Origin: Sipunculus nudus
Lineage: Eukaryota > Annelida > Sipuncula > Golfingiida > Sipunculidae
Direction: 5' to 3'
Assembly: GCA_026874595.1 (NCBI GenBank)
Contig: CM049308.1
Span: 13,038,001-13,102,000 of the forward strand
DNA length: 64,000 bases
Part shown: piece after piece, positions 29,766 to 39,890 of the stretch
How positions within the stretch are numbered: the first letter of the stretch is position 1
How the letters are laid out: every line of letters begins with the position of its first letter
Notes under the pieces: model-generated
What the model saw: only the letters and a program-made list of their open reading frames with translations
Databases searched by the model: none
Told to the model about the DNA's origin: nothing
Program-made: the position numbers and the translations under genes

Positions 29766-29829
29766 GATAATAGTTGTGCGAGCGCGCTGTCGACACGTCT
29801 TGTCTAAACGAACACTAATACACGACTGA

Positions 29830-29842
29830 GTGTGTTCGATAC
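29830..29842. repeat. Target-site duplication of element C, right copy
   Basis: GTGTGTTCGATAC, matching 27976-27988. Confidence 0.9.
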
Positions 29843-30135
29843 GGGCCTTAGTTGTGCTTAATTGATTGTGGAGACCTTGTATGCAAATTAGGGGATGCCA
29901 GCTGCAGGGGTCTAATTTACCTCTGCAGATTCGATCCCCCTATTGCTCGAAGGTCGGGGTGTGTTGAATGGAGGTCAGGTCGGTTTACAGGTGCGGGGTC
30001 GCGACCCATATTGCTGACCTCTTGTTTTTGTGAGTGTTGGGTTCTGTGTTGTGTGTATCCGTTGAGAAGGCTTGTTGGTGTAGTTTTTTGGATGTTTAAT
30101 ATATAGTTTATTTGTTTTATTAATTATTTACTATG
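29839..30135 (-). other. B3 3' UTR remnant
   Basis: Holds one hairpin module (CTGCAGGGGT / ACCTCTGCAG) and the pol-proximal UTR. The distal 3.8 kb, the stem-loop terminus and the GATA tail are absent. Confidence 0.75.
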
Positions 30136-33009
30136 TTATTGTTGATTTTGTCCTTCTAGAATGTAATCTAGAGGGGACTTTATTTTTATGTTGTTTTTAG
30201 GTTGTGTGTAATCGTGTTGATATTTAAGTAGTTTTATTGTGTCCAGTTCTTTTATTCTTTCATAGGAGTTTGTTGCTTGTTCTTTTAGATATTCAGTGAT
30301 TTTGGGGGTGTTTGTTTTTTCTCTTAATTCGTTTGTTTTTCTTAGTTTGTGTGTTCTGAGAATGGCTCTCAGTGCTTTATTTTGTGTGATTTCTAGTTTA
30401 TTTAACATTGTTTTCCCTGCGCCTAGAAACGCGATGGACCCATATGTGCCTATAGGGCGGATCCATTGCTTGTACAGGTAACTGGCCGTTTCTGCTTTCG
30501 GTCCGTCATGTTTGTAGCACAGAGCTTTTAGAATATTTACTCTGTTCCACATTCTTTGGATTATGTTCTCTATGTGTGGTTTCCAGGTGGCTCTTGAGTC
30601 GAATGTTACACCTAGAAATTTTGCCTCTTTGTGTTCTTTGAGGTCCTCACCTAATAATTCTAGGGGCTCGAAATATTTGGGTTTTTTAGCTTTTGTAAAT
30701 AAAACAGTTTGTGTTTTTGAGGGGTTTAAGCGGACTCTCCAGTCGTCGCACCAGTTTTCTATTCTTTGTAATTGGGCCTGTACTTTATTTCTGGAGTATT
30801 TTGGATTTGTGTCAGTCGACCAGATGGCAATGTCATCAGCGTATTGTGATTCGCACAGTTGTTGTCCTGTCTTGGGGATGTCATTTACATACATTATGTA
30901 TAATAGAGGGCTGAGAACAGATCCCTGGGGGGTCCCTGCTTTAAGTGTTATTTCTTGTGATAGGGTCCCTTTAACTTTTACTCTGAGAGTCCTGTTGTGT
31001 AGAAAGGATGAAATTAATCTGATTATTTTATTCGGAAGATGGGATTTCATTATTTTGTATCTGATTCCGTCTGACCAAACGGAGTCAAAAGCCTTTTCCA
31101 CATCGAGGAATGTGGCCAGGGTATATTGACTCCGTTTAAAACCTGTGGTTATTGATTGGCTAAGTCGGAGGATGTGGTCGGTGGTGGATCTGCCCGCTCT
31201 GAACCCGGACTGATCTTGGTTAAAAAATGGGCCCCCCAATTCGGGAGGTCGGTTGTCCAAAAACGTGGTTATCCTATTTTTTAGGATTTTTTCAAATAGT
31301 TTTCCTATGCAGGGGAGTAAGCTGATAGGTCTGAAATTTGTTGGTTTGTCTTGTGTTTTGCCGGGTTTTGGAATCATTGTTACTACGGCTTTTTTCCAGT
31401 CGTCTGGGAAGTATCCCCAGTTAATGCAGAGTGTGTATAATTTCGCTATTCTTTCTAAACAGGTGTCGGGGAGTTTTTTTAATATTACGTAGTTGATGTT
31501 GTCTGCGCCTGGGGCTGATTTTCCCTTGGCTGTTTTAAGTGCGCGTTTTATTTCAATTAGCGCAACAGGCCTGACTGCGGGGTTATTATCATCTGTTTCA
31601 TTTATTTGTGTTTGTAATGGTTTGAATAAAATCGGGTTGTTTTCTATAGTTTCAGTAACTGTATCATAGAGTTCTTCATTAAAATCTTCATCTTCTGGTG
31701 TTGTGTGTATTTTTTCCAGGGTGTTCGCGAATAAATCTGCTTTGCTTTGTGGGGTTTCGGCTACGGAGCCGTCGGGTTTTAACAGTGGTTGGGATTGCCC
31801 TGTGCTGGGATTTGTTCTTGTGTTTGAATATTGTTTGAATTTGTTCCAAAATTGTTTTGTGTTTGTTTTATCATCTAAGCTATTTATGTAGTCTGTCCAT
31901 TGTGTGCGTTTTTGTTCTAGGATAGCTTTTTGTGTTAGTTTATTTATTCTATTATATAGATGGTTCGCTTCGGCCGTGCGGGTCCGTTTTTGATAATTTC
32001 GGACTCGGCGACGCAGTTTTACAAGTTCCCTGATTCTGGGCGTGAAGTGCCACCAGTTTCTATTTTTATTTATTTTTTCGGGCGCTACTATATTAATAGC
32101 TTCGGTGATGGACTGGGTCATCTCGTATGTCAGGTTATCGATCTGGAGGTGGGTAATAACATCCGCCTCGTCAGGATCGGTCATTTTTTCGTCCGTGTAT
32201 TTTTGGAATTTTCTCCAGTCTGCGTTTTTCAGGTCTCTGAATTTTTTGGGGGGCGCGACCTGTGGTGCCCAGTTTATATCTAAATGGATTGGGAGATGAT
32301 CTGAACCTATATCCTCTCCCACATAATATTCAGAACTTAAAGCTAATTCTGGCGTGGCTAGAGCGAGGTCTAGTATATTCCACGCTCCGTTTGCGGTGTT
32401 AAAGTAAGTCGGGTTTTCGTCATTTAATAGTATTAAATTACCGTCTGAGAGTTCATTCATTAATATCCTCCCAGACTCATTTGTGTATCGCGCTCCGTAA
32501 TTTTCATGAGGGGCGTTCAGGTCTCCGAGGATTATGTAATTTTTACTGTTATTTCTGATTTTTTTGAATATTTGCGGTTGTAATTTGTTTTGTGGCGGAT
32601 TGTAATAAACTATTATATCTAGGGGGGAGGTTGTGTTTTGTTCGTTGTTTATGCGCACGGAGAGAGCTTCTGCTTTAAAATGCCCGAACCATTTGTTTAT
32701 AGTATAGTTTAGTTGTCTGTCTATACAAATGGCCGTGCCCCCTCCGGCTCCTGTTTTTCTGTCTGCTCTGATTAAGTCATAGGGTCCCATCGAGAAATGG
32801 GTGCCTGGTTTGAGTTTTGTTTCTGTTATCAGAGCAATTTGTATGTTGTTTCTTGTTAAATAATTTAATAAACTTTGTTTTTTGGTGGTGAGACTGTTTG
32901 TGTTAATGTGAATGATCTTGAGTTTGTCGTTTGGGGTGTTAGTTGGGGGGCTAGTGTTATCTATATTATTATTTACAATATTGAATGCTATTTTTTTGGG
33001 TTGTTTCAG
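30136..33009 (-). CDS. B3 pol, APE endonuclease-reverse transcriptase (957 aa from CTG)
   Basis: Full-length element B pol. From the first ATG (32790) it has 884 residues, but that ATG lies after the first endonuclease motifs (HINTN, TETK). Counting from the CTG that overlaps the gag TGA adds 73 codons and restores them. Motifs: LGDLNAPH, NILDLA, GSDHLPIH; RT FRPISLLPCIGK, QSGFRAGRST, FLDVEKAFDSVW, GTPQGSVLSP, YADD; C-terminal IRPIGTYGS, ITQNKALRAI. No RNase H. The protein differs from B6 at only some tens of sites at most. Jockey-like, and clearly distinct from element A pol. Confidence 0.88.
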   Translation of the reverse strand: MKQPKKIAFNIVNNNIDNTSPPTNTPNDKLKIIHINTNSLTTKKQSLLNYLTRNNIQIALITETKLKPGTHFSMGPYDLIRADRKTGAGGGTAICIDRQLNYTINKWFGHFKAEALSVRINNEQNTTSPLDIIVYYNPPQNKLQPQIFKKIRNNSKNYIILGDLNAPHENYGARYTNESGRILMNELSDGNLILLNDENPTYFNTANGAWNILDLALATPELALSSEYYVGEDIGSDHLPIHLDINWAPQVAPPKKFRDLKNADWRKFQKYTDEKMTDPDEADVITHLQIDNLTYEMTQSITEAINIVAPEKINKNRNWWHFTPRIRELVKLRRRVRNYQKRTRTAEANHLYNRINKLTQKAILEQKRTQWTDYINSLDDKTNTKQFWNKFKQYSNTRTNPSTGQSQPLLKPDGSVAETPQSKADLFANTLEKIHTTPEDEDFNEELYDTVTETIENNPILFKPLQTQINETDDNNPAVRPVALIEIKRALKTAKGKSAPGADNINYVILKKLPDTCLERIAKLYTLCINWGYFPDDWKKAVVTMIPKPGKTQDKPTNFRPISLLPCIGKLFEKILKNRITTFLDNRPPELGGPFFNQDQSGFRAGRSTTDHILRLSQSITTGFKRSQYTLATFLDVEKAFDSVWSDGIRYKIMKSHLPNKIIRLISSFLHNRTLRVKVKGTLSQEITLKAGTPQGSVLSPLLYIMYVNDIPKTGQQLCESQYADDIAIWSTDTNPKYSRNKVQAQLQRIENWCDDWRVRLNPSKTQTVLFTKAKKPKYFEPLELLGEDLKEHKEAKFLGVTFDSRATWKPHIENIIQRMWNRVNILKALCYKHDGPKAETASYLYKQWIRPIGTYGSIAFLGAGKTMLNKLEITQNKALRAILRTHKLRKTNELREKTNTPKITEYLKEQATNSYERIKELDTIKLLKYQHDYTQPKNNIKIKSPLDYILEGQNQQ

Positions 33010-34140
33010 CGGGATAAGGCAGGAAATTCCTGTCTGTAGAGACTGTTATTTTGTTTAGTTTTCATTATATTTGCTTCAACAGTGCGTGGATGCACTGTGA
33101 AGTGGTAGGCTTGTCGGTGTCCTACTGCTAGGATATTGCAGATTTCTGCTAGTGATTTTTCGGGCAGTAATTCTGTCATAGCGAAGGCCAAGTAGGTTAA
33201 GTTTTTTGTTGCTTGTATTTCCCTGTTATTTTCCTGTGTGTTTAATTGTGGTGTGTTTTTTATTGTGTTGTTACCCCATGCAGGGCGGCTTGGGGCTGGG
33301 GCAGGGAGGAGTGGGATTTTGTTTGTTTTTTCTTTGTTAAGTTTTTCGTTTATTCTGTAGTCCGAGTTTGCCTTTTTGTAAATGGGACAGGACTTGTAGC
33401 TGGCTATGTGCTGCCCATTGCAGTTTGCGCATTTTGCGCTCTGTTTTGGTCTGTCGCAGTCTTTTAGTGTGTGTCCTTGTGTGCCACAACGGAGACACCG
33501 GGGCTGTAAGTTACATTTTTTTGCTGAGTGGCCAAATCTTTGGCAATTGTAGCACTGAGCTACTTCACTCAACTCTTGGTATTCAGTCATTTTGTATGTT
33601 TTGTGTCCTAGTCTGATGTTTGTTTGTTGCGCTGTTTTATATTGTTGGGTGGTTGCAAAGGTAAGTTTTATAACTTTACTTTTGCCTAGTCTGTGTGCTT
33701 CTGTTATTCCTAGGGCTGTGAGTTCTTCTGTGATTTGTTGTGCGGTCATTTCGTCTGGGATTCCTTTAATGACTCCCTTTGTTTGTTTTTTGGTGTTTGT
33801 CTTGTTGATCAGTTTGTTTGTTGTAGTTTCTGTTACTTGTAGTGCTGGGAGAGTGTCCATGTTGGTGTCATCTGTTGTGTTTTGATTTCCGTTGGTCGGT
33901 TGTGGGTTTGTGTTTTGTTTGTTTGGTTGCTGTTGGGTGTATGGGGAGGTCGATTTTTTTGGTTTTTTGTTTGATTTTGGTGGTTGTGTGGGACTTGTGG
34001 TGTCGTTTGTGGGTGACATTTTCCTTTTTGGTGATGCTGTGGGTTTTGTGCTATTTGTTAACATTTGAACTTGAGTTTGGATGGGTGTTGTGTCCGCTAG
34101 TTTGAGTTGTCTTCTCGCTGATGGGTTTGTGTATGCGGGT
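33006..34140 (-). pseudogene. B3 gag, 5'-truncated
   Basis: The C-terminal two thirds of the B gag, with PRE_C2HC-like region, three knuckles and C-terminal block. It is very close to the B1 gag. It lacks its start and about 200 N-terminal residues because the copy is cut at 34141. An internal ATG at 34064 exists but is not the native start. Confidence 0.85.
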
Positions 34141-34161
34141 TGAAATGGATACGGGCCTTAG
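34141..34161. repeat. 21-bp duplicate of B 3' UTR at the B3/B4 junction
   Basis: GAAATGGATACGGGCCTTAG plus one preceding T is identical to 26088-26108 in B2. ATACGGGCCTTAG also sits at 29839-29851 between B2/C and B3. This reads as a target-site duplication around B2+B3. Confidence 0.7.
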
Positions 34162-34809
34162 ATAGATAGAACTAGTATTTTGAGTCACTAGACAGACACG
34201 GTTGAGGTGGTCTGGGACCACCGCCCCGGCCTGTCTCTTTAGACTATAATTTTGATGTCGAAAATTGCCACACAAGCCAAGCCAAGGGGCCGCGAAAGCC
34301 ACCAGCACGCACCCGCACCGGTGACCGTGAAAGCTACATCACCCACACCCACAAAGCCCCGAGCGGACCACTTACCGCACGGATATCATCAGCAAAGCCG
34401 CTGCCCCCACGATCCCGGTCGCGAGCGACATCCCCGAGCAGAGTGCGCACCACAACAGAGAGACCCCAACACAAGCAGGGAAACCCAGATCGCCGCCAGA
34501 ACAACCTCTACCGCGAAGAGCCGGACTTCCTGTGACTTGGGTCGGGCAGGCTGTCTTGGCTTGGTCTTCAGCTGGTCCCCGAGCAGTGGGCCTAAAGTTG
34601 TCTGTCTGCCCACTGTCAGGGATTCTTGGCTTGTCTTGCTAGTCTTGACTTGGGTTCCGGCTGTCGGGGTGGTCTTGTCTTCTCTTGGCTTGTCCTAGGG
34701 CTACCAGTCTTGACTTGTCTTGAGGCTTGGTCTTGGGTCTTGGTCTTGTGGCAGGCAGCGGACCTAAAGTTGTCTGTCTGTCCGCTGCCAGGTCGATCAG
34801 TGATTGATT

Positions 34810-34852
34810 AGTCCTAAATAGGACTGTTGGGGGGTTAGTCCTAAAGAGGACT
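34810..34852. repeat. Two palindromic motifs in B4 3' UTR
   Basis: AGTCCTAAATAGGACT (34810-34825) and AGTCCTAAAGAGGACT (34837-34852), about 650-690 nt from the B4 3' end. Confidence 0.75.
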
Positions 34853-35628
34853 GTTGGGGGTCTTGTCTGGTCTGTCTGGAGCTGTCCCGGTGTAGGTCTG
34901 GGTAGTCGTCTTGGAAGTTGCTGTCAGTGGGCGGATGGGGTGTGCGCTCGTCTGGGTGCCCTCTATTCTTCCGCTGGTGGAGTGGGGGGGCTGCCGCAGG
35001 ACTTGCGCGTCGGTGTCGGATGCTGCTGTTGGTGGTTGTCAGGGGTAGTAGTTGTCCTTGGTGGGGGTGGGGGGGGGGGGGGGGGGGCCGTAGATTTCTT
35101 TATAATTTTATAAGTATCACATGGGATTTTTTAAGAAAATACCTCATGATCATTTACCCTTATATTGTCCTAAATGAGATATCTATATGAGATATCTTTA
35201 TAGTTAGAAATCTAGCCGGCCGGTGGAGCTCTCAGTTTGTACTTTTATATTAAGTATCACATAAATATTTATAAGAAATATTTACGATCATGTACTTTTA
35301 TAGGAAATACTTATAAGAAGTATTTTTATATAAGCGCAGACTGAGAGAAAAGGGGGCGGGGGTAGTTGAGGCTAGTGGCGGCATCAGTTTCCATCCACTT
35401 GCTAGTGGCCGGCTTCAGTTTCCATGCCACTGGTCTGCCGGAGATGCTGTAAATTACTAATAAGATCTATAATTATACCTTATATATGAGCGTCGGATAA
35501 CCAGATATTTCGTCGATATTGTGAAAAATACAAAAACAAAAGGGAGAAAAACCGGTAAAAATCATAAAAAACGTGGGTTAGTGTGCATGAAAAAATGATG
35601 AGTGAGGTGGTGTATTTACATGAATTGT

Positions 35629-35660
<32 letters not shown>

Positions 35661-37476
35661 GTTAAAAGTCAATGGTGTATAAAACAGCATGGTGCATTTT
35701 TTGTACATGGGTTTAGTATGGCTCTATTCTAATTGGGGGTGTATTAGTATTGGTTAGTGGATCGGTGTTGTGTCGGTGAATATGTATTTTCCAGAGTTGT
35801 GTCTTGTTTTAATCTCCGGCAATAATAGTGTCCCGGTTTGGGCACTTTGCCTTCGATTTGTGTTATTATTGTTCTTTAATAAAGTATTGTGTATTGCTGA
35901 GTATTAATTGTTCTGTGTTCCTTGTAGTTTTTGTTTTTATTTTGTTTGGTTTTTATTTTATGGAAAGGTAAAACGCGTCTCGTCCGAGCCGGCGAATTAC
36001 TCATCCCATATCAGGTGACTTTAGGTGTGTTGATTAATTGAAGATGTTATGAATAAATCTCCGACAATAGTAATGACCCGGTTTGGGCACTTTGTCTTTG
36101 ATTTATGTCATTATTGTTCTTTATTAAAATATTGTGTATTACTGAGTGTTAGTTGTTCTATGTTCCTTGTAGTTTTTGCTTTTATTCTGTTTGGTTTTTA
36201 TTTTTATTTTTGTGGGAAGGTAAAACGCGTCTCGACCGAGCCTGCGAATTACTCATCCCATATTTGGTGATGTTTGGTATGTTGTTCAATTGAAGATGTA
36301 ATGAATAAATCTCAGACAATAGTAGTGACCCGGTTTGGGCACTTTGTCTTTGATTCATGTTGTTGTGGGTTTTAATAAAGTTTTAGTTTAATATAAGGAT
36401 GTTGTTTTGTTGTTTTTAAGGTGTTAGGGAGGTTGTATTTTTCTAGACTGGTAAGTGGATGTTTTTGGGCGGGGGGCGGTTTGCGCTCTTTTATGTGCTC
36501 TCTAATTTTTGTGTTTGTACTGGGAGGGGGGGGGGGGGACGAGTGTAGTGAGGTTTGTTTACTGTGAGAGTTGTGTTTTTTGTTCGTGTGTGGTTTTTCT
36601 TTGTTGTCATGTTGGGGCGAGTGCTTTATTTTATTTTGAGTGTGGGTTTTATTATCGTTTTGTTAGGAAATGGGTGGTTTTTGTGGTTTATTTTTATTGT
36701 TATATTGTTTGGGAGTCGGTTTGGTCGGGGGGCGGGGCTGATATGTTAATTAGGGGATGCCAGCTGCAGGGGAGTACAGGTATTGTGTTCCTCTGCAGCT
36801 AGGATCCGATGATTAATTGATGGTCGGGGTGTTTTTTCTATTTTCCTATGCCTAATAGTTTTAAAGATATTTATTTATTTTCGTCAAAATTTCGTAGGGT
36901 TTTAGTATGGATAGAGTTTTTTGGGTTCCGTGAATTTCGAGTTTCTATTATTATTTCAAGTATGTTTGTTTCGTTCCTAAACTTTGTACGGGCCGTAGTT
37001 TTGATGAAAAGTTTGTATGAAAGGATGGGGCGTATTCGAGGGTCGTGGGTCAATTAATGTAGGTCGCGGCCCCGGCCTAGTGCCATGGCTTGACCTGATG
37101 GTTGATTGTTGTGTTTTGTAGTATGTAAAACAGGGGATGCCAGCTGCAGCGGGGTAAGTTGTGTACCCGCCGCAGCTAGGATCCGATGTTTGATTGATGG
37201 TCTGGGTGTTTTTTCTAATTTTCTGGGCCTGATATTTCTTATGATTTTTATTATTTTTCGACGTAATTTCGTGAAACTCGGGAATGGATAAAGTTTAGTG
37301 TGTCCTGTTAATTTGGAGTTTCTATTACTATTTTAAGTGCGTAAATTTTGTTCCTGAAATTTGTACGGGCCGATGTTCAGTAACTAATTTGTGTGGAGGG
37401 ATGGGATGTCTTTAGGGGTCAATTAATGTAGGTTGCGGCCCCTACCTAGTGCCTTGGCCTGACCTGTTAATTGATG

Positions 37477-37486
37477 TTTAATGCGT
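37477..37486. repeat. Target-site duplication of element D, left copy
   Basis: TTTAATGCGT here and at 38042-38051. The unoccupied site in B2 lies near 25639 (CTTAATGCGTG). Confidence 0.8.
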
Positions 37487-38041
37487 CGAATCGAATCGAA
37501 TCTTGTTTTTAAGCCCTTCAGACATGCACGGAACGGAAGGCCTTTGACCTTCGCGCCGGCTGTCTCTTAAGCTATAATTTTAAAATTTTGAGGTCCGCAT
37601 CTAAAGTCCTAAAATAAGAAATAAAATGTGTTCCGTCGCAGAAGCCGATTTCGGTATATGCCATGGAGTTGGTGTCTCTGTATTGTTTTACAATTTTACT
37701 CGGAAAAAGTTCTTTTTTATTTTCTCTATGCTAGATTCTTTTTCAGTTTATGCTTAGATCAGTCGTGGAAATTTTTTGCTAATCTTCATCCATGTGGTCA
37801 TCTGGCGAATTTGATGAATTCTCAACAGATTCCTCCTCAGGTTCATCGTCGTCGGATTCATCATCTTCATCTTCTGTTTCCACATAGAATACTGAGGTAA
37901 GTTCGTTGTTTTCTGTAGTTTCGTCTTGTATTCTCCGTAATATTTCTTGTAATTTGGCTCTCTTCTGGAAGAATTCTTTTTTTGTCGCATAATTCATGCA
38001 TAGTTGCCATCTTGCTCCTATCGTGGTCTGGATGATATCAT
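37487..38041 (-). mobile_element. Element D, short 5'-truncated gag-type element
   Basis: A 555-bp minus-strand insertion with a 10-bp duplication. Its tail is CGAAT x3 (+ strand). The 3' block pairs AGACA (37520-37524) with TGTCT (37561-37565) around a GAAGG/CCTTC hairpin (37536-37552), then CTCTTAAGCTATAATTTT. Stretches such as TTTTACAATTTTACTCGG resemble the element C 3' region, so C and D are related. Confidence 0.82.
37779..38040 (-). pseudogene. Element D gag C-terminal remnant
   Basis: About 86 open codons from the truncated 5' end to a stop, with an internal ATG at 37997. It ends in an acidic run (ETEDEDDESDDDEPEEE), comparable to the acidic Gag tail of element C. No knuckle remains. 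An overlapping basic ORF (37754-37990) is a shadow. Most likely the end of a gag, not a separate gene. Confidence 0.6.
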
Positions 38042-38051
38042 TTTAATGCGT
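38042..38051. repeat. Target-site duplication of element D, right copy
   Basis: TTTAATGCGT, matching 37477-37486. Confidence 0.8.
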
Positions 38052-38796
38052 GTTGTTTACCAAACAGGGGATGCCAGCTGCAGCGGGATAAGCATTGTTC
38101 CCGCCGTAGCTAGGATCCGATGCTTAGTTGATGGTCGGGCCGGTTTTTACTGATTTTGGCATTAATTTTTTTCCAAAATTTCTATTTTTATTTGCCGAAA
38201 CTTCTTAATGTTTAAGTCTAGGGCGGGTTCTGTGGGTTTTGAGGGAATTGGGGTTGTATTTTATTTTCTAGTTTGTTAATTTGGTTGCTAAAGTTGGTAC
38301 GGGGCGTTGTTTCGCTTATAAATTTTGGAGGGTCGGGGAGTGATTTTTCTTTGGTTTTGAACCTTATGTAAACTCGTTAATATTTGGTTTTTAATTTAGA
38401 AATTTGGGGGAGTGGAAGATTTTAGAAAGTTCTTTAGGTTTTTGCTATAATTTTGGGCTTTGGGGAATAATAGGTTGGTTAATTTTGGGGGTGAAATGGA
38501 TACGGGCCTTAGTTGTGCTTAATTGATTGTGGAGACCTTGTATGCAAATTAGGGGATGCCAGCTGCAGGGGTCTAATTTACCTCTGCAGATTCGATCCCC
38601 CTGTTGCTCGAAGGTCGGGGTGTGTTGAATGGAGGTCAGGTCGGTTTACAGGTGCGGGGTCGCGACCCATATTGCTGACCTCTTGTTTTTGTGAGTGTTG
38701 GGTTCTGTGTTGTGTGTATCCGTTGAGAAGGCTTGTTGGTGTAGTTTTTTGGATGTTTAATATATAGTTTATTTGTTTTATTAATTATTTACTATG
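38052..38796 (-). other. B4 3' UTR, proximal part
   Basis: Contains two hairpin modules (near 38068 and 38552) and runs straight into the pol stop. The 84-codon plus ORF here (38513-38767) is antisense and recurs in every B copy; I do not take it as a gene. Confidence 0.65.
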
Positions 38797-39890
38797 TTAT
38801 TGTTGATTTTGTCCTTCTAGAATGTAGTCTAGAGGGGACTTTATTTTTATATTGTTTTTTGGTTGTGTGTAATCGTGTTGATATTTAAGTAGTTTTATTG
38901 TGTCCAGTTCTTTTATTCTTTCATAGGAGTTTGTTGCTTGTTCTTTTAAATATTCAGTGATTTTGGGGGTGTTTGTTTTTTCTCTTAATTCGTCTGTTTT
39001 TCTTAGTTTGTGTGTTCTGAGAATGGCTCTCAGTGCTTTATTTTGTGTGATTTCTAATTTGTTTAACATTGTTTTTCCTGCGCCTAGGAACGCAATGGAC
39101 CCATATGTGCCTATAGGGCGGATCCATTGTTTGTACAGGTAGCTGGCCGTTTCTGTTTTCGGTCCGTCATGTTTGTAGCACAGAGCTTTTAGAATATTTA
39201 CTCTGTTCCACATTCTTTGGATTATATTTTCGATGTGTGGTTTCCAGGTGGCTCTTGAGTCGAATGTTACACCTAGAAATTTTGCCTCTTTGTGTTCTTT
39301 GAGGTCCTCTCCTAATAATTCTAGGGGCTCGAAATATTTGGGTTTTTTAGCTTTTGTGAATAAAACAGTTTGTGTTTTTGAGGGGTTTAAGCGGACTCTC
39401 CAGTCGTCGCACCAATCTTCTATTCTTTGTAATTGGGCCTGTACTTTATTTCTGGAGTATTTTGGGTTTGTGTCGGTCGACCAGATGGCGATGTCGTCAG
39501 CGTATTGTGATACGCATAGTTGTTGTCCTGATTTGGGGATGTCATTTACATACATTATGTATAGTAGAGGGCTGAGAACAGAGCCCTGGGGGGTCCCTGC
39601 TTTAAGAGTTATTTCCTGTGATAGGGTCCCTTTAACTTTTACTCTAAGTGTCCTGTTGTGTAAAAAGGATGAAATTAGTCTGATTATTTTATTTGGTAGA
39701 TGGGATTTCATTATTTTGTATCTGATTCCGTCGGACCATACGGAGTCAAAAGCCTTTTCCACATCGAGGAATGTGGCCAGGGTATATTGACTCCGTTTAA
39801 AACCTGTGGTTATTGATTGGCTAAGTCGGAGGATGTGGTCGGTGGTGGATCTGCCCGCTCTGAACCCGGACTGATCTTGGTTAAAAAATG
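38797..39890 (-). pseudogene. B4 pol, 5'-truncated fragment
   Basis: The last roughly 364 codons of B pol, from just before QSGFRAGRST to the stop. It includes FLDVEKAFDSVW and YADD but not the fingers, endonuclease or gag. The frame is open. It is cut at GGTTAAAAAATG. Confidence 0.85.

Larger units (their letters stand above)
27989..29829 (-). mobile_element. Element C, gag-only non-LTR element
   Basis: A 1.84-kb minus-strand element with a 13-bp target-site duplication. It has a 5' UTR of about 64 nt, one gag and a 475-nt 3' UTR. There is no pol and no sign of a deletion scar. The 3' end has CTAGA x3 (+ strand) and the same stem-loop class as B and D. It is non-autonomous in enzyme terms, so it presumably borrows an RT, possibly that of B. 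Confidence 0.88.
29839..34141 (-). mobile_element. Element B copy B3, truncated at both ends
   Basis: It contains a 5'-truncated gag, complete pol and only about 297 nt of 3' UTR. Its left end is at ATACGGGCCTTAG, which is internal in other B copies. On the right, gag is cut at 34141 and a 21-bp piece of B 3' UTR (34141-34161, identical to 26088-26108) follows before the B4 tail. This looks like a duplicated target rather than ordinary truncation. Confidence 0.8.
34161..37486 (-). other. B4 3' UTR, distal part (no gene)
   Basis: Same layout as B2. Terminal stem-loop 34161-34252 (outer stem 34190-34195 with 34231-34236). G-run near 35065, run of 28 T (35633-35660), direct repeats from 35814, hairpin modules at 36755 and 37134. 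The uninterrupted A3 target is visible at 36762. No gene is supported. Confidence 0.7.
34161..39890 (-). mobile_element. Element B copy B4, 5'-truncated, interrupted by element D
   Basis: The copy has a GATA x2 tail, a full-length 3' UTR of about 4.07 kb (excluding D) and the last third of pol. Its 5' end is cut at 39890, where the GATA tail of B5 begins directly. Minus strand. Confidence 0.82.
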
